From Corynebacterium dentalis (GTDB lineage: Bacteria > Actinomycetota > Actinomycetes > Mycobacteriales > Mycobacteriaceae), in assembly GCF_900232865.1 (NCBI RefSeq), contig NZ_OCTS01000001.1:186001-250000 (forward strand): DNA of 64,000 nt, read 5' to 3'. Position 1 is the stretch's first letter, and the number at the start of each line of letters is the position of its first letter. The translations under genes were made by a program, and so were the position numbers. The notes below the pieces were generated by a model that did not search any database, had not been told where the DNA came from, and saw only the letters and a program-made list of their open reading frames with translations. Below, piece by piece: positions 36,513-45,092 of the stretch.

Positions 36513-37643
36513 ATGTCTGTTGTCACTGAATCCGCTGTCCGCAGCGCGCTGTCCCGCGTAGAGGATCCCGAGCTCAACCGCTCCATCACCGATCTGGGAA
36601 TGGTCAAATCCATTGACATCGACGGCTCGTCGGTCGCCGTAGAGATCTACCTGACCATCGCTGGTTGCCCGATGAAAACGCACCTCACGGAATCCACGCG
36701 CGAGGCAGCCCTCGGCGTGGAAGGCGTGGAGGACGTCACTGTCTCCACGGATGTCATGAGCGACGAGCAGCGCCGCGAAATCCGCATCAAGGTGCGTGGC
36801 GAATCCGCCGAGCCAGTGATCCCTTTCGCACAGCCGGACTCCACCACGCGCGTCTACGCCGTGGCCTCCGGCAAGGGTGGCGTGGGCAAGTCGAGCGTCA
36901 CCGTGAACCTGGCCGTTGCGCTGGCGCAGCGGGGGTTGAATGTGGGAATTGTCGACGCAGACATCTACGGACATTCCGTTCCCCACCTCATGGGTTCTAC
37001 GGACAAGCCTCATCAGGTGGACGAGATGATCATGCCGCTGCAGGCGCACGGCGTGAAGCTGATTTCCATCGGCCACTTTGTGGACGATAACTCCCCGGTG
37101 GTGTGGCGCGGTCCGATGCTGCACCGCGCGATTCAGCAGTTCTTGGGCGATGTGTTCTGGGGCGATCTAGACATCCTGCTGCTGGATCTTCCACCGGGAA
37201 CCGGCGATGTTGCCATCTCCGTGGCTCAGCTGGTTCCGAACGCGGAGCTGCTGATTGTGACGACCCCGCAGGTGGCCGCGGCTGAGGTGGCGGAGCGCGC
37301 TGGTTCAATTTCTCAGCAGACTCGCCAGCGCATCGGTGGCGTGATTGAAAACATGAGCTGGATGGATCTGCCGGACGGCTCCCGCATGGAGCCTTTTGGC
37401 TCTGGTGGTGGACAGTTCGTGGCGGATCGCTTGAGCCAGCTGACTGGCTCGGAGATTCCCCTGCTGGGACAGATTCCGCTGGATCCTAATCTGCGCGTCG
37501 GCGGAGATGTGGGTAACCCCATCGTCAAGGCTGAACCGCAGGCGGAGGTCACTAGTGCCTTCGGAAAGATCGCGGATCAGCTGGCCAAGCGCCGGGATTC
37601 TTTGGCAGGTAAGTCGCTGAACTTGGGCGTGACAAACAACTAG
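36513..37643 (+). CDS. mrp: Mrp/NBP35-family P-loop ATPase, iron-sulfur cluster carrier
   Basis: A 376-aa ATPase that carries or inserts Fe-S clusters. The N-terminal DUF59 (MIP18-like) domain occupies 1-90 (ELNRSITDLGMVKSIDIDG, AGCPMKTHL). The deviant Walker A GKGGVGKSS is near 120, followed by DADIYGHSVPHL and LLLDLPPGTGD. The usual C-terminal CPxC cluster-binding motif after ENMS is absent (ENMSWMDLPDGSRMEPFG). The only Cys seen is in DUF59, which I recall as typical for actinobacterial Mrp. It is convergent with tatB. Confidence 0.93.
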   Translation: MSVVTESAVRSALSRVEDPELNRSITDLGMVKSIDIDGSSVAVEIYLTIAGCPMKTHLTESTREAALGVEGVEDVTVSTDVMSDEQRREIRIKVRGESAEPVIPFAQPDSTTRVYAVASGKGGVGKSSVTVNLAVALAQRGLNVGIVDADIYGHSVPHLMGSTDKPHQVDEMIMPLQAHGVKLISIGHFVDDNSPVVWRGPMLHRAIQQFLGDVFWGDLDILLLDLPPGTGDVAISVAQLVPNAELLIVTTPQVAAAEVAERAGSISQQTRQRIGGVIENMSWMDLPDGSRMEPFGSGGGQFVADRLSQLTGSEIPLLGQIPLDPNLRVGGDVGNPIVKAEPQAEVTSAFGKIADQLAKRRDSLAGKSLNLGVTNN

Positions 37644-37655
37644 AAGATTGCTGGC

Positions 37656-38189
37656 CTAGGTGACATCGTCCCAGTTGCCGGCGATTCTTCCTTGGCCTTC
37701 GGCGGACGAGAGATCCTGTGTCATATCCTGCGCTGCGGACTGAATGGGACGGTCCGCTGCTTGAGATTCGCCCGCGGCGGCTTGCTGCTGGACGGGCACT
37801 GCGCCATCGGAGCTGCTATTTTGTGGGCTGCGCAGAGCGTCCCGCAGGTTCGTCTTGCGTACGCCATCGACGGTGCTCTTCACGTCATTCTTCGTGGAAT
37901 CGAAGCTGGTCAGGAAGGAATCATCTCCGTCTAGCAACGTCTTGGTGATGAATCCACGCGCACCCATTTGGCGCACGCTGTTGAGCTCTGAGATGGGCTT
38001 GGAAAATTGCTTGAGTTCATCACCAAATTCGCCGTCCAGCTGCTCTTTGGCTTCGCCTACCGCGTTGCGGATTGCGAGCAACACCGCGCGCGCTTCGTTG
38101 ATGAGACCGGGCAGCCGCTCTGGTCCAATGACCAGCAAGCCCACCACTAGGAGAACAAGAACTTCTCCCCATCCGACACTTGAAAACAC
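37656..38189 (-). CDS. tatB: Sec-independent translocase subunit TatB
   Basis: A 177-aa protein of the twin-arginine translocase. A single N-terminal membrane helix (MFSSVGWGEVLVLLVVGLLV) is followed by GPERLPGLI, the hinge and amphipathic helix of TatA/B. The long hydrophilic C-terminus is rich in Gln/Ala/Ser. Length and the FSSVGWGE start distinguish it from TatA. GTG start with AAGG 7 nt upstream. It lies downstream of sigE and its anti-sigma factor. No htrA gene is between, unlike mycobacteria. Confidence 0.92.
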   Translation of the reverse strand: MFSSVGWGEVLVLLVVGLLVIGPERLPGLINEARAVLLAIRNAVGEAKEQLDGEFGDELKQFSKPISELNSVRQMGARGFITKTLLDGDDSFLTSFDSTKNDVKSTVDGVRKTNLRDALRSPQNSSSDGAVPVQQQAAAGESQAADRPIQSAAQDMTQDLSSAEGQGRIAGNWDDVT

Positions 38190-38231
38190 CCGTTTACCTT
38201 ATCGCACTTAGGCCCCATCGGGGCGGTCAGA

Positions 38232-38606
38232 TTACTTCGAACGTCGTGGCAAGCGTTGCAGCTTGCGCACCCAAAGATCCACGCTGTCCACAAACGTTTC
38301 CGGGTGACGGCACCCGTCTACACCGAAGTCTCGTGAGCGAGGCGATTCCCCGGCCGCTTCTGGAATTCGGGACAGTCTTTCGATCAGGCTCCCAGAGGCC
38401 TTGACTTCGCAGTTATCGCGCAACCTTTCGGAGGCCTCTCGCTGCCTGGTCACTTCTTCTCGGCAAGTCACGCAGTGCACGAGGTGCACCTTGGCTCGAT
38501 GCTCAGCGCGGCGGGACAGCTCACCATCGGCCAGTGCGGCGATCGCCTCGCATGACAGGTGCTCCACGGATAACTGAGTATCTGGATTTTCTACATGAGA
38601 TGTCAT
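38232..38606 (-). CDS. cseE: ZAS anti-sigma factor for SigE (CseE/RseA type)
   Basis: A 124-aa cytosolic anti-sigma factor. The zinc-associated anti-sigma motif HxxxCxxC is seen as HLVHCVTC at about residues 43-50, with the conserved upstream LSCEAIAALADGELS helix. It is encoded 23 bp downstream of sigE, the position of the SigE anti-sigma factor in corynebacteria and mycobacteria. It probably sequesters SigE until envelope or surface stress. No membrane helix is seen. Confidence 0.9.
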   Translation of the reverse strand: MTSHVENPDTQLSVEHLSCEAIAALADGELSRRAEHRAKVHLVHCVTCREEVTRQREASERLRDNCEVKASGSLIERLSRIPEAAGESPRSRDFGVDGCRHPETFVDSVDLWVRKLQRLPRRSK

Positions 38607-38629
38607 GGTTTCCGATGCTCTCCTTCCGT

Positions 38630-39217
38630 TCAGCTTCCGATGTAGCTCAGGTGTCCAAGCTCAACGTCCCGCTCCAGCATGTCGCGCAGTTGTGCTCGTG
38701 CTCGGTGGATTCGGGAACGCACAGTTCCCATTTTTACACCGAGTGTCTGGGCGATTTCATCGTAAGTCATGCCGAGCACGTCACAGAGCACCACGGCGAC
38801 GCGGAAATCGGGCGCGAGTTGGTCCAGCGCCTTCTCTAGCGCCGGGTCCAGGTGGCTCATCGCGAAGTGCTGTTCGGGATCGGCCAGGTTGCCTTCGATC
38901 CGGTCGTAATCCTCGGGCAGCGCTTCCATCCGAATGGAGGAGCGGTGGCGCACCATGTCCAAAAAGAGGTTTGTGGTAATGCGGTGCAGCCATCCCTCGA
39001 ACGTTCCGGGGCGGTAGTTCTTGAGGCTGCGGAACACGCGCATGAATGTGTCTTGAGTGAGGTCTTCGGCATCGTGCTGATTTCCGGACAGCCGGTAGGC
39101 CAAGCGGTACACGCTATCTGCGTGCTGCTCCACCAGCTCGCTCCATGAAGGCATCGCGCCGTTTCCGGCGTCGAATTCAGCGGTGGAGGCAGGTTCGTGT
39201 GAGGACATACTCATCAT
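38630..39217 (-). CDS. sigE: ECF sigma factor SigE
   Basis: A 195-aa ECF sigma factor. Region 2 contains [20 protein letters not shown] and [20 protein letters not shown]. Region 4 contains [19 protein letters not shown] and [12 protein letters not shown], the helix-turn-helix that binds -35 DNA. Context (anti-sigma gene next, then tatB; O-methyltransferase divergent) matches sigE of the Mycobacteriales. Start choice is open among ATG codons at 39217, 39214 and 39208. The frame is open up to 39316 but the extension lacks sigma similarity. Confidence 0.93.
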   Translation of the reverse strand: MMSMSSHEPASTAEFDAGNGAMPSWSELVEQHADSVYRLAYRLSGNQHDAEDLTQDTFMRVFRSLKNYRPGTFEGWLHRITTNLFLDMVRHRSSIRMEALPEDYDRIEGNLADPEQHFAMSHLDPALEKALDQLAPDFRVAVVLCDVLGMTYDEIAQTLGVKMGTVRSRIHRARAQLRDMLERDVELGHLSYIGS

Positions 39218-39398
39218 ATTGAACCACACATGTGCGGTTGTTCTCTCTTTCCGCTGTACGTTTGCTGTGAATGATTTTGCCACGTGAACCGTCGTGTTTT
39301 TAATCACTGCTTTCACACGCGTTTACTCTCGTTTCTTTTTTTCGACGCCACCCCTGACACTCCGGCTCACCACCCCCACATGCAGCAGGTATTCCCCT

Positions 39399-40079
39399 AT
39401 GGTTGCCGTTGTGAATGCTGCTCAGAACTCTCCCCTCGATGCGATCCGCTCTTTCGTCGACCGCACTGCGCCCAACGATGAGAACATCGATGCTGCTAAC
39501 GAAGCCGCTGCGGAATTCGGACTGTCCACCCCGGACACGATGACCACCGAATTTCTCACCTTCTTGGCAGCGCGCGCTGCGGGAACGAGTACGCAGACGG
39601 GGCACACCCCTACCGCAATCGTGATGTCTCCAGCGTGCGGAGTGATCGGACTACATTTGTTCCGCGGTCTCGGCGCTGGCCACGTAACGTGCATTGAGCC
39701 GGAGGTGCAGCACCAGCAGCTGGCGCGCAATGCTTTCCAGTCCGCCGGTGTGCGCGCGAACATGTTCCGCTTCCTGCCCAGCGCTCCCCTGGATGTCGTT
39801 GGGCGCCTAGCGCAGGATAGCTACGACATCGCCATCGCCGACGCCGCGGAAGAAAATCTCCTGCGCACCGTAGAATCCACCCTCCCCGCACTGCGCCCCG
39901 GTGGCATTTTGGTGCTGCTGGACTCTCTCTTGGATGGCCTGATCGCGGATGAATCGCGCACTGATCGGCAGACCACCGCTGCCCGCGAGGCCGATGCTGC
40001 ACTGCAGGAGATGGATGGCATCAGCGTCAGCCGCCTGCCACTTGGCGCAGGCCTGACGCTGATCACCAAGTCAGCTTAA
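39399..40079 (+). CDS. SAM-dependent O-methyltransferase (Rv1220c type)
   Basis: A 226-aa class I methyltransferase similar to the catechol/caffeoyl-CoA O-methyltransferase family. The SAM-binding region is AIVMSPACGVIGLHLFRGL, with a degenerate motif I (usually EIGTGxGxS), followed by VTCIEPE and the YDIAIADA region in place of FDLVFIDA. The divergent position to sigE is the same as Rv1220c in M. tuberculosis. ATG 39399 or GTG 39414 may be used. The upstream frame extension to 39294 crosses the promoter region. Substrate unknown. Confidence 0.82.
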   Translation: MVAVVNAAQNSPLDAIRSFVDRTAPNDENIDAANEAAAEFGLSTPDTMTTEFLTFLAARAAGTSTQTGHTPTAIVMSPACGVIGLHLFRGLGAGHVTCIEPEVQHQQLARNAFQSAGVRANMFRFLPSAPLDVVGRLAQDSYDIAIADAAEENLLRTVESTLPALRPGGILVLLDSLLDGLIADESRTDRQTTAAREADAALQEMDGISVSRLPLGAGLTLITKSA

Positions 40080-40085
40080 GTCGGG

Positions 40086-41303
40086 CTAGACCACTTCGTT
40101 CTTGCCCACGCACACCACCCCGCCTTGGGAGACGGTGAAGCGCTGCTCGTCGAGTTGACGATCCACGCCCACGATCTGCCCGTCGGTGATCTGCACGTTC
40201 TTGTCGATGATGGCGTGGCGAACCACCGCGCCCTTACCCACGCGTACGCCCGGCATGAGTACGCAGCCTTCGACGGTCGCACTGTCCTCCACGATCACGT
40301 TCTCTGAGATCACGCTGTTGCGCACGGTACCTGCAGAAATGATCGATCCTGCAGCCACCATGGAGGACTGGGCGATACCACCCTTGACGAACTTGGCGGG
40401 AGGCAAATTACCCGTCTCTGCGGTGTGAATCGGCCACTTCAGGTTGTAGAGGTTAAACACTGGGTGCACGGAGATCAGGTCCATATGCGCCTCGTAGAAG
40501 GCATCCACGGTTCCCACATCGCGCCAATAGCCCTTATCGCGTTCCGTCTCGCCCGGCACGTAGTTGTCTGAGAAATCGTAAACGTAAGCCTCTCCGCGGT
40601 CCACGAGCATCGGAATGATGTCTCCACCCATATCGTGGTTGGAGCTTTCATTTTCCGAGTCCTCCTTGAGCGCGTCAATCAGCGTCTGCGCGGTGAACAC
40701 GTAGTTGCCCATGGAAGCAAAGGCCACGTTCTCATCATCCGGAACGCTCGGAGGGTCGGCAGGTTTTTCCAGGAATTGCTCGATGCGGTTGTCCTCACCT
40801 GCTTGGATCACTCCAAACGCCGTGGCTTCCTCGCGAGGAACGCGCAGGCCCGCGACGGTGACTCCGGCGCCCGAGGCGATGTGTGCCTCGACCATCTGCT
40901 CTGGATCCATGCGGTAGACGTGATCCGCACCAAAGACGATGATGTATTCCGGCTGTTCGTCGTATACCAAGTTCAAGGACTGCAGGATGGCATCTGCGGA
41001 ACCGGTGAACCAGCGGCGTCCCAACCGTTGCTGTGCTGGAACTGGGGTGATGTACTGCCCGGTCAAGCCAGACAACTGCCAGGACTGGGATATGTGGCGG
41101 TCCAGCGAGTGACTCTTGTACTGGGTGAGCACGCAAATCTTGTGGTAGCCCGCGTTGACCAGGTTGGACAAGACAAAGTCAATGAGGCGGTAGTTGCCGC
41201 CGAAAGGCACGGCTGGCTTGGCGCGGTCTGCGGTGAAGGGATACAGACGCTTTCCCTCGCCGCCCGCAAGGACAATGGACAGAACGTTCGGAGTAGTCTT
41301 CAC
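40086..41303 (-). CDS. glgC: Glucose-1-phosphate adenylyltransferase
   Basis: Makes ADP-glucose from glucose-1-phosphate and ATP, the committed step of bacterial glycogen and alpha-glucan synthesis. A 405-aa protein with the nucleotidyltransferase signature [20 protein letters not shown] and [21 protein letters not shown] and the C-terminal left-handed beta-helix repeats ([23 protein letters not shown]). The frame is open to 41792, but the conserved protein begins at GTG 41303. That GTG follows -10 TACCGT by 7 nt. AGGAGG abuts it, too close to be a normal ribosome-binding site. Divergent from glgA. Confidence 0.96.
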   Translation of the reverse strand: MKTTPNVLSIVLAGGEGKRLYPFTADRAKPAVPFGGNYRLIDFVLSNLVNAGYHKICVLTQYKSHSLDRHISQSWQLSGLTGQYITPVPAQQRLGRRWFTGSADAILQSLNLVYDEQPEYIIVFGADHVYRMDPEQMVEAHIASGAGVTVAGLRVPREEATAFGVIQAGEDNRIEQFLEKPADPPSVPDDENVAFASMGNYVFTAQTLIDALKEDSENESSNHDMGGDIIPMLVDRGEAYVYDFSDNYVPGETERDKGYWRDVGTVDAFYEAHMDLISVHPVFNLYNLKWPIHTAETGNLPPAKFVKGGIAQSSMVAAGSIISAGTVRNSVISENVIVEDSATVEGCVLMPGVRVGKGAVVRHAIIDKNVQITDGQIVGVDRQLDEQRFTVSQGGVVCVGKNEVV

Positions 41304-41310
41304 ACCTCCT

Positions 41311-41316
41311 ACGGTA
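41311..41316 (-). promoter_or_regulatory. -10 box of glgC (leaderless)
   Basis: Minus-strand TACCGT ends exactly 7 nt before GTG 41303. The intervening AGGAGGT leaves no spacer for use as a Shine-Dalgarno. Confidence 0.45.
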
Positions 41317-41410
41317 GTGAGAATCAGTGACGTTCGCCGGACAACTTTTCGGGCTGCTCTCCCCGATCTACCCCGGCACTGATTGCACGGACAGGTCTGC
41401 GCCCGCGCAC

Positions 41411-41416
41411 TACTGT
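41411..41416 (+). promoter_or_regulatory. -10 box of glgA (leaderless)
   Basis: TACTGT ends exactly 7 nt before ATG 41424 with GGGTTTT between, so the mRNA probably starts at the AUG. Confidence 0.5.
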
Positions 41417-41423
41417 GGGTTTT

Positions 41424-42608
41424 ATGCGAATCGCGATGCTGACCAAGGAATATCCCCCAGAGATCTACGGTGGCGCTGGCGTACACGTCACAGAGTTGAC
41501 TCGTTTCATGCGAGAACTCGAGCCCGTTGACGTGCATTGTATGGGCGCACCTCGCGATGAGCCCAACGTTTACGTGCACGGTGTGGATCCGGCTTTGGAG
41601 GAGGCGAATGCATCCCTGAAGACACTGTCTACCGGTCTGCGTATGGCCAATTCCTTGGGCGATGTAGACGTGGTTCACTCCCACACGTGGTACACCGGCT
41701 TGGGTGGCCATGTGGGCGGAAAACTGTGGGGAATCCCACACGTTGCTACTGCGCATTCGTTGGAGCCGCATCGCCCGTGGAAGCGCGAACAATTGGGTGG
41801 CGGTTACGAGGTGTCTTCGTGGTCAGAGAAGAACGCCATGGAACACGCGGATGCGGTCATCGCGGTATCCGCCAAGATGAAGCAGGCCATCTTGGATGCC
41901 TACCCGGCAATCGATCCGGAGCGCATTCACGTAGTGCTCAACGGCATCGATTCTCAGCTCTGGCAGCCGCGGCCTACCTTTGCTGCCGCTGTTGAAGAAA
42001 CCGGACGAAGTGTCTTAGGTGAGCTCGGCGTGGATCCGAACCGTCCCCTGATCAGCTTTGTTGGCCGCATTACTCGCCAGAAAGGTGTGCCCCACCTTCT
42101 CAAAGCAATCCGGCAGATGGATCCGGAGATTCAGGTGGTGCTGTGTGCCGGTGCTCCTGATACCCCGGAGATCGAGGCCGAGGTCACCGAGCTGGTACAA
42201 ACGCTGCAGGCCGAGCGTGACGGCGTTCACTGGGTTAAGAACATGCTGGACAAGCGCTACTTGCAAGAGATCCTCACGGCCTCAGATGCGTTTTTGTGCC
42301 CGTCGATCTACGAACCGCTGGGCATCGTCAACCTGGAGGCCATGGCTTGTGGCACTGCTGTTATCGCCTCGGACGTCGGCGGTATTCCCGAGGTTGTCGT
42401 GGACGGGCAGACAGGAATCCTCTGCCACTACGAAGAATCCGATCCTGAAGGGTTCGAACGCAGTCTCGCCGAAGCCACCAACGCCCTCGTCGGGGACTCT
42501 GCCAAGGCCAAGGCATTCGGCGAGGCGGGGCGCGAGCGAGCCGTCACCACGTTCTCTTGGGAGAACATCGCTGAGCAAACCATCGAGGTCTACCGCTCCC
42601 TGATGTAG
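41424..42608 (+). CDS. glgA: ADP-glucose-dependent alpha-glucan/glycogen synthase (GlgA/GlgM type, GT4)
   Basis: A 394-aa GT-B glycosyltransferase of the actinobacterial glycogen synthase group (Rv1212c type). N-terminal [20 protein letters not shown] with the nucleotide-sugar-binding Gly pair, [15 protein letters not shown], and the GT4 E-x7-E motif in [14 protein letters not shown]. In mycobacteria this enzyme is reported to make maltose-1-phosphate from ADP-glucose and glucose-1-phosphate; in C. glutamicum it is called GlgA. Substrate is supplied by divergent glgC. The start ATG 41424 fits both the conserved N-terminus and a leaderless -10 box. Confidence 0.93.
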   Translation: MRIAMLTKEYPPEIYGGAGVHVTELTRFMRELEPVDVHCMGAPRDEPNVYVHGVDPALEEANASLKTLSTGLRMANSLGDVDVVHSHTWYTGLGGHVGGKLWGIPHVATAHSLEPHRPWKREQLGGGYEVSSWSEKNAMEHADAVIAVSAKMKQAILDAYPAIDPERIHVVLNGIDSQLWQPRPTFAAAVEETGRSVLGELGVDPNRPLISFVGRITRQKGVPHLLKAIRQMDPEIQVVLCAGAPDTPEIEAEVTELVQTLQAERDGVHWVKNMLDKRYLQEILTASDAFLCPSIYEPLGIVNLEAMACGTAVIASDVGGIPEVVVDGQTGILCHYEESDPEGFERSLAEATNALVGDSAKAKAFGEAGRERAVTTFSWENIAEQTIEVYRSLM

Positions 42609-42631
42609 ATTTCGCTGGTACAAAAGACGGT

Positions 42632-44173
42632 ATGTCAACTTCCTCTGTTCAGCCCCAAGCAGAAACCTCCACCAGCCGTCCGGAACTTCACGTCACCGCG
42701 GAGCTGGGTGTTTTGGAAGCACCCGCTGGAGCGATAGTTGCCGATGGAAACCTCCACGTCTTCCACCAGTTCCGCCCCCGCGCGGACGAAGGATCCCGTT
42801 GGGCTCACCAAGTGGCCTCCGAGGTTCCTTATGACTGGGATGTTTGCGATGACGTGCTCACTCCTGCAGGCAACGAGGTGGATGTCCTCGCCGGTTCGTC
42901 CGTTTTGTTGTCCGCAGACCCTCAGGCGGCAGGCTCCGAGGACAACAATGCGGTGGAACTGTTCTTCGTGACGTCGACGCCAAAATCAACCGGTTCCGCT
43001 TCCCCTGATCTCTTGGGCAATCGCATCCACCACGGGGATCGGAGCGATCGTTCATTCCAGATTCAGCGCGCTTACATCCCCGATGTCGCAGACATGCTGG
43101 ATGTGTCTGATGATCCGACCGAGGCGGATAGCCGGGTGGAGCGCTTGGGTGCTATCGATATCGATGACAGCGCCTACCCCATCGAGGACTTGGTGACTCC
43201 AAACGTCCTCTTTCACGAGGGATCCTGGCTAATGATCGCACTGAGCCTGTCCGGCGAGACCGATGCCGAGATCGTAGTACTTCGCTCAACTGACCGTCAG
43301 CACTGGAAGGTAGTGGGCCCGCTGCAGATTGCTGGTGAGGCCAATCTCCCGGCGGTGCGGCCATTCTCACCCCGCATGGTCTCCATGACGGACGAGTCCA
43401 CGGGCGAGGTTCGCGACGTGTTGTTTGTGACATACCCAGAAACCAGTGGGTCGTCTGAGTCCACCGGCTATGTTGTGGGCACGCTCCAGGAAGCGGAATT
43501 CACGGTGTCCACTGCGTACACGGTGCTGGATCACGGTCACAATTTCACTCGGCCCCGCGTCATTTCCGGCGACCAACCGCTCCTCTTCGGACTGGTGGGC
43601 GCGCATCCAAATCTGGATAGCTTGTGGGCTAACTGCCTGACCTCCCCGCGCTATTTGAGCTTGGTGGACGGTCACGTCTACCAAGACATCGTGGGAGCAC
43701 CTCGCGCAGTCAAGGGATACTCCGATCGCGCGGTCATTTGGACCGGCCAGTTGGATTGCACCGATGGATCAGTGACTGCGGACGTGGTGGACAAGGAAGG
43801 CAATGCCCTCGTGCACATCACGCACGACCAATCGTCTGTCTCCGTCACCCGCGGCGAGGACGATACTGTAACCGCTCAGCTTGGTGATACCAGCTCCTCC
43901 AGCTTGGCTATCTTCGTGGATGGCCCACTGTGCGAAGTCTTCGTGGATGGCGGCGCCACCTCCCTCACCAGCACCATCCCCGAGGGAGCGACGGACGTGC
44001 AGGTAGAAGTCTCCGGTGAAGCCAGCATCATCAATTCCATGGTCACCGTGGGGCAAGAGCTGCTGCTCACCCGGGTGGGCTTAGATTCCCCCGAAGCCCA
44101 GGAACGATTCATGGCAGAAGCGCTGGTCGCCGACCGCGAAGTTGCTGAAGGCTTGTTCTCCGAAGACGACTAG
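42632..44173 (+). CDS. GH32-like (sucrose hydrolase family) protein lacking catalytic residues
   Basis: A 513-aa protein with a five-bladed beta-propeller-type GH32 pattern and C-terminal beta-sandwich (VFVDGGATSLT). The family motifs are replaced: WMNDPNG by LEAPAGA in LGVLEAPAGAIVADGNLHVF, RDP by VTP in DLVTPNVLFHEGSWLMIAL, and the EC acid/base motif by NLPAVRPF. All three acidic catalytic residues are therefore missing, so it is probably not a glycosidase. It may bind a sugar or have another role. It follows glgA by 23 bp, with a weak -10 (TACAAA) 7 nt before its own ATG. It ends in a 4-nt convergent overlap with the rRNA methyltransferase-like gene. Confidence 0.8.
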   Translation: MSTSSVQPQAETSTSRPELHVTAELGVLEAPAGAIVADGNLHVFHQFRPRADEGSRWAHQVASEVPYDWDVCDDVLTPAGNEVDVLAGSSVLLSADPQAAGSEDNNAVELFFVTSTPKSTGSASPDLLGNRIHHGDRSDRSFQIQRAYIPDVADMLDVSDDPTEADSRVERLGAIDIDDSAYPIEDLVTPNVLFHEGSWLMIALSLSGETDAEIVVLRSTDRQHWKVVGPLQIAGEANLPAVRPFSPRMVSMTDESTGEVRDVLFVTYPETSGSSESTGYVVGTLQEAEFTVSTAYTVLDHGHNFTRPRVISGDQPLLFGLVGAHPNLDSLWANCLTSPRYLSLVDGHVYQDIVGAPRAVKGYSDRAVIWTGQLDCTDGSVTADVVDKEGNALVHITHDQSSVSVTRGEDDTVTAQLGDTSSSSLAIFVDGPLCEVFVDGGATSLTSTIPEGATDVQVEVSGEASIINSMVTVGQELLLTRVGLDSPEAQERFMAEALVADREVAEGLFSEDD

Positions 44174-45042
44174 CGCAGCGGCTTCAAGCGCGTAATCGCG
44201 GCGCGCGCCGTGACTTCCATCGAGTCCGGCAGCTCCGCGATGCGCTCGCGCAGCACGTCCGGATGGATGTGACGGGCCGAAGGGCTCATCCCAATCTGCG
44301 CGGCGATGGATGCCTGATCCAAGTTCATCGTGAACTCAACGATCTGTGAGGACGCCACGGGCTCCAAGTGGCCAGATGCCTGGGCAATCATGCGCTCCAC
44401 CTTGCCCTTTTCCACGTCGATGATGCCCAAAGGCTCGCGCAGCTCAGCCAGGTGGCCGGCATCCGCAGTTAGCACCACCACCTCGCCCTTCGGCGAGAGC
44501 ACGCGCGCGAACTCAGCGGCGTTACGCGGAGCAAAGACCACCATGATCGCGTCGGTGCTGGAATCACGCAGAGGCAGCTGAGACCATGCGTCGGCAACAA
44601 CGGCACCGACCCGAGGATGCGCCGAGGCTAAACGCTTCGCCGCCGCAGTGGAGACATCCAAGCCCACGCCGCGAGAGTTCTCCACCGTATCCAGAGTGTG
44701 CGAGAGGTAGTAGCCAGTACCTGCGCCCACCTCCACGATCGCAGGGCGAGCATCGGCGCCGAGGGCAGCATCGTCCAGCACCGCTTCCACGTTGTGCGTC
44801 ACGCTCTCCACGAACGGCGCGAAGTGACCGCCAGACAGGAAGGTCTCGCGGGCATCGATCATCGAGGCATCGTCGCCCGAGTAGCGCAGCCCGGATCCGC
44901 CAACCAACGTGACATAGCCTTGGCGGGCGACGTCGTAGCTATGTCCTGATTCAGAGACCACCGTGCGCCATTGCTCATCGCCAGCAGACAAATCCGTTCC
45001 ATCCACTGGATCGGCAAGCAAGTCAATGACATCCGAAAGCAC
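44170..45042 (-). CDS. RlmA-type rRNA (guanine-N1) methyltransferase family protein
   Basis: A 290-aa methyltransferase with SAM motif AIVEVGAGTGYYL and the RlmA-like flow SGHSYDVARQGYVTLV, SGDDASMIDARETFLSGGHF and VFAPRNAAEFARVLSPKGEV. RlmA enzymes methylate G745/G748 of 23S rRNA. The four N-terminal Cys/His zinc ligands of RlmA are not present (DLLADPVDGTDLSAGDEQW has no Cys). I chose GTG 45042 because AAGGAG lies 8 nt upstream. GTG 45051 overlaps that ribosome-binding site. Last gene of a run starting at 47760. Confidence 0.82.
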   Translation of the reverse strand: MLSDVIDLLADPVDGTDLSAGDEQWRTVVSESGHSYDVARQGYVTLVGGSGLRYSGDDASMIDARETFLSGGHFAPFVESVTHNVEAVLDDAALGADARPAIVEVGAGTGYYLSHTLDTVENSRGVGLDVSTAAAKRLASAHPRVGAVVADAWSQLPLRDSSTDAIMVVFAPRNAAEFARVLSPKGEVVVLTADAGHLAELREPLGIIDVEKGKVERMIAQASGHLEPVASSQIVEFTMNLDQASIAAQIGMSPSARHIHPDVLRERIAELPDSMEVTARAAITRLKPLR

Positions 45043-45092
45043 CGGCTGCACTCCTTAGAAAGTAGTAATGATGGGGCGCTGGTGAAGAGCCT

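Noticed and set aside
37656..39217. Absence of an htrA gene between the anti-sigma factor and tatB
   Set aside because: Differs from mycobacteria but, from memory, is the normal corynebacterial arrangement.
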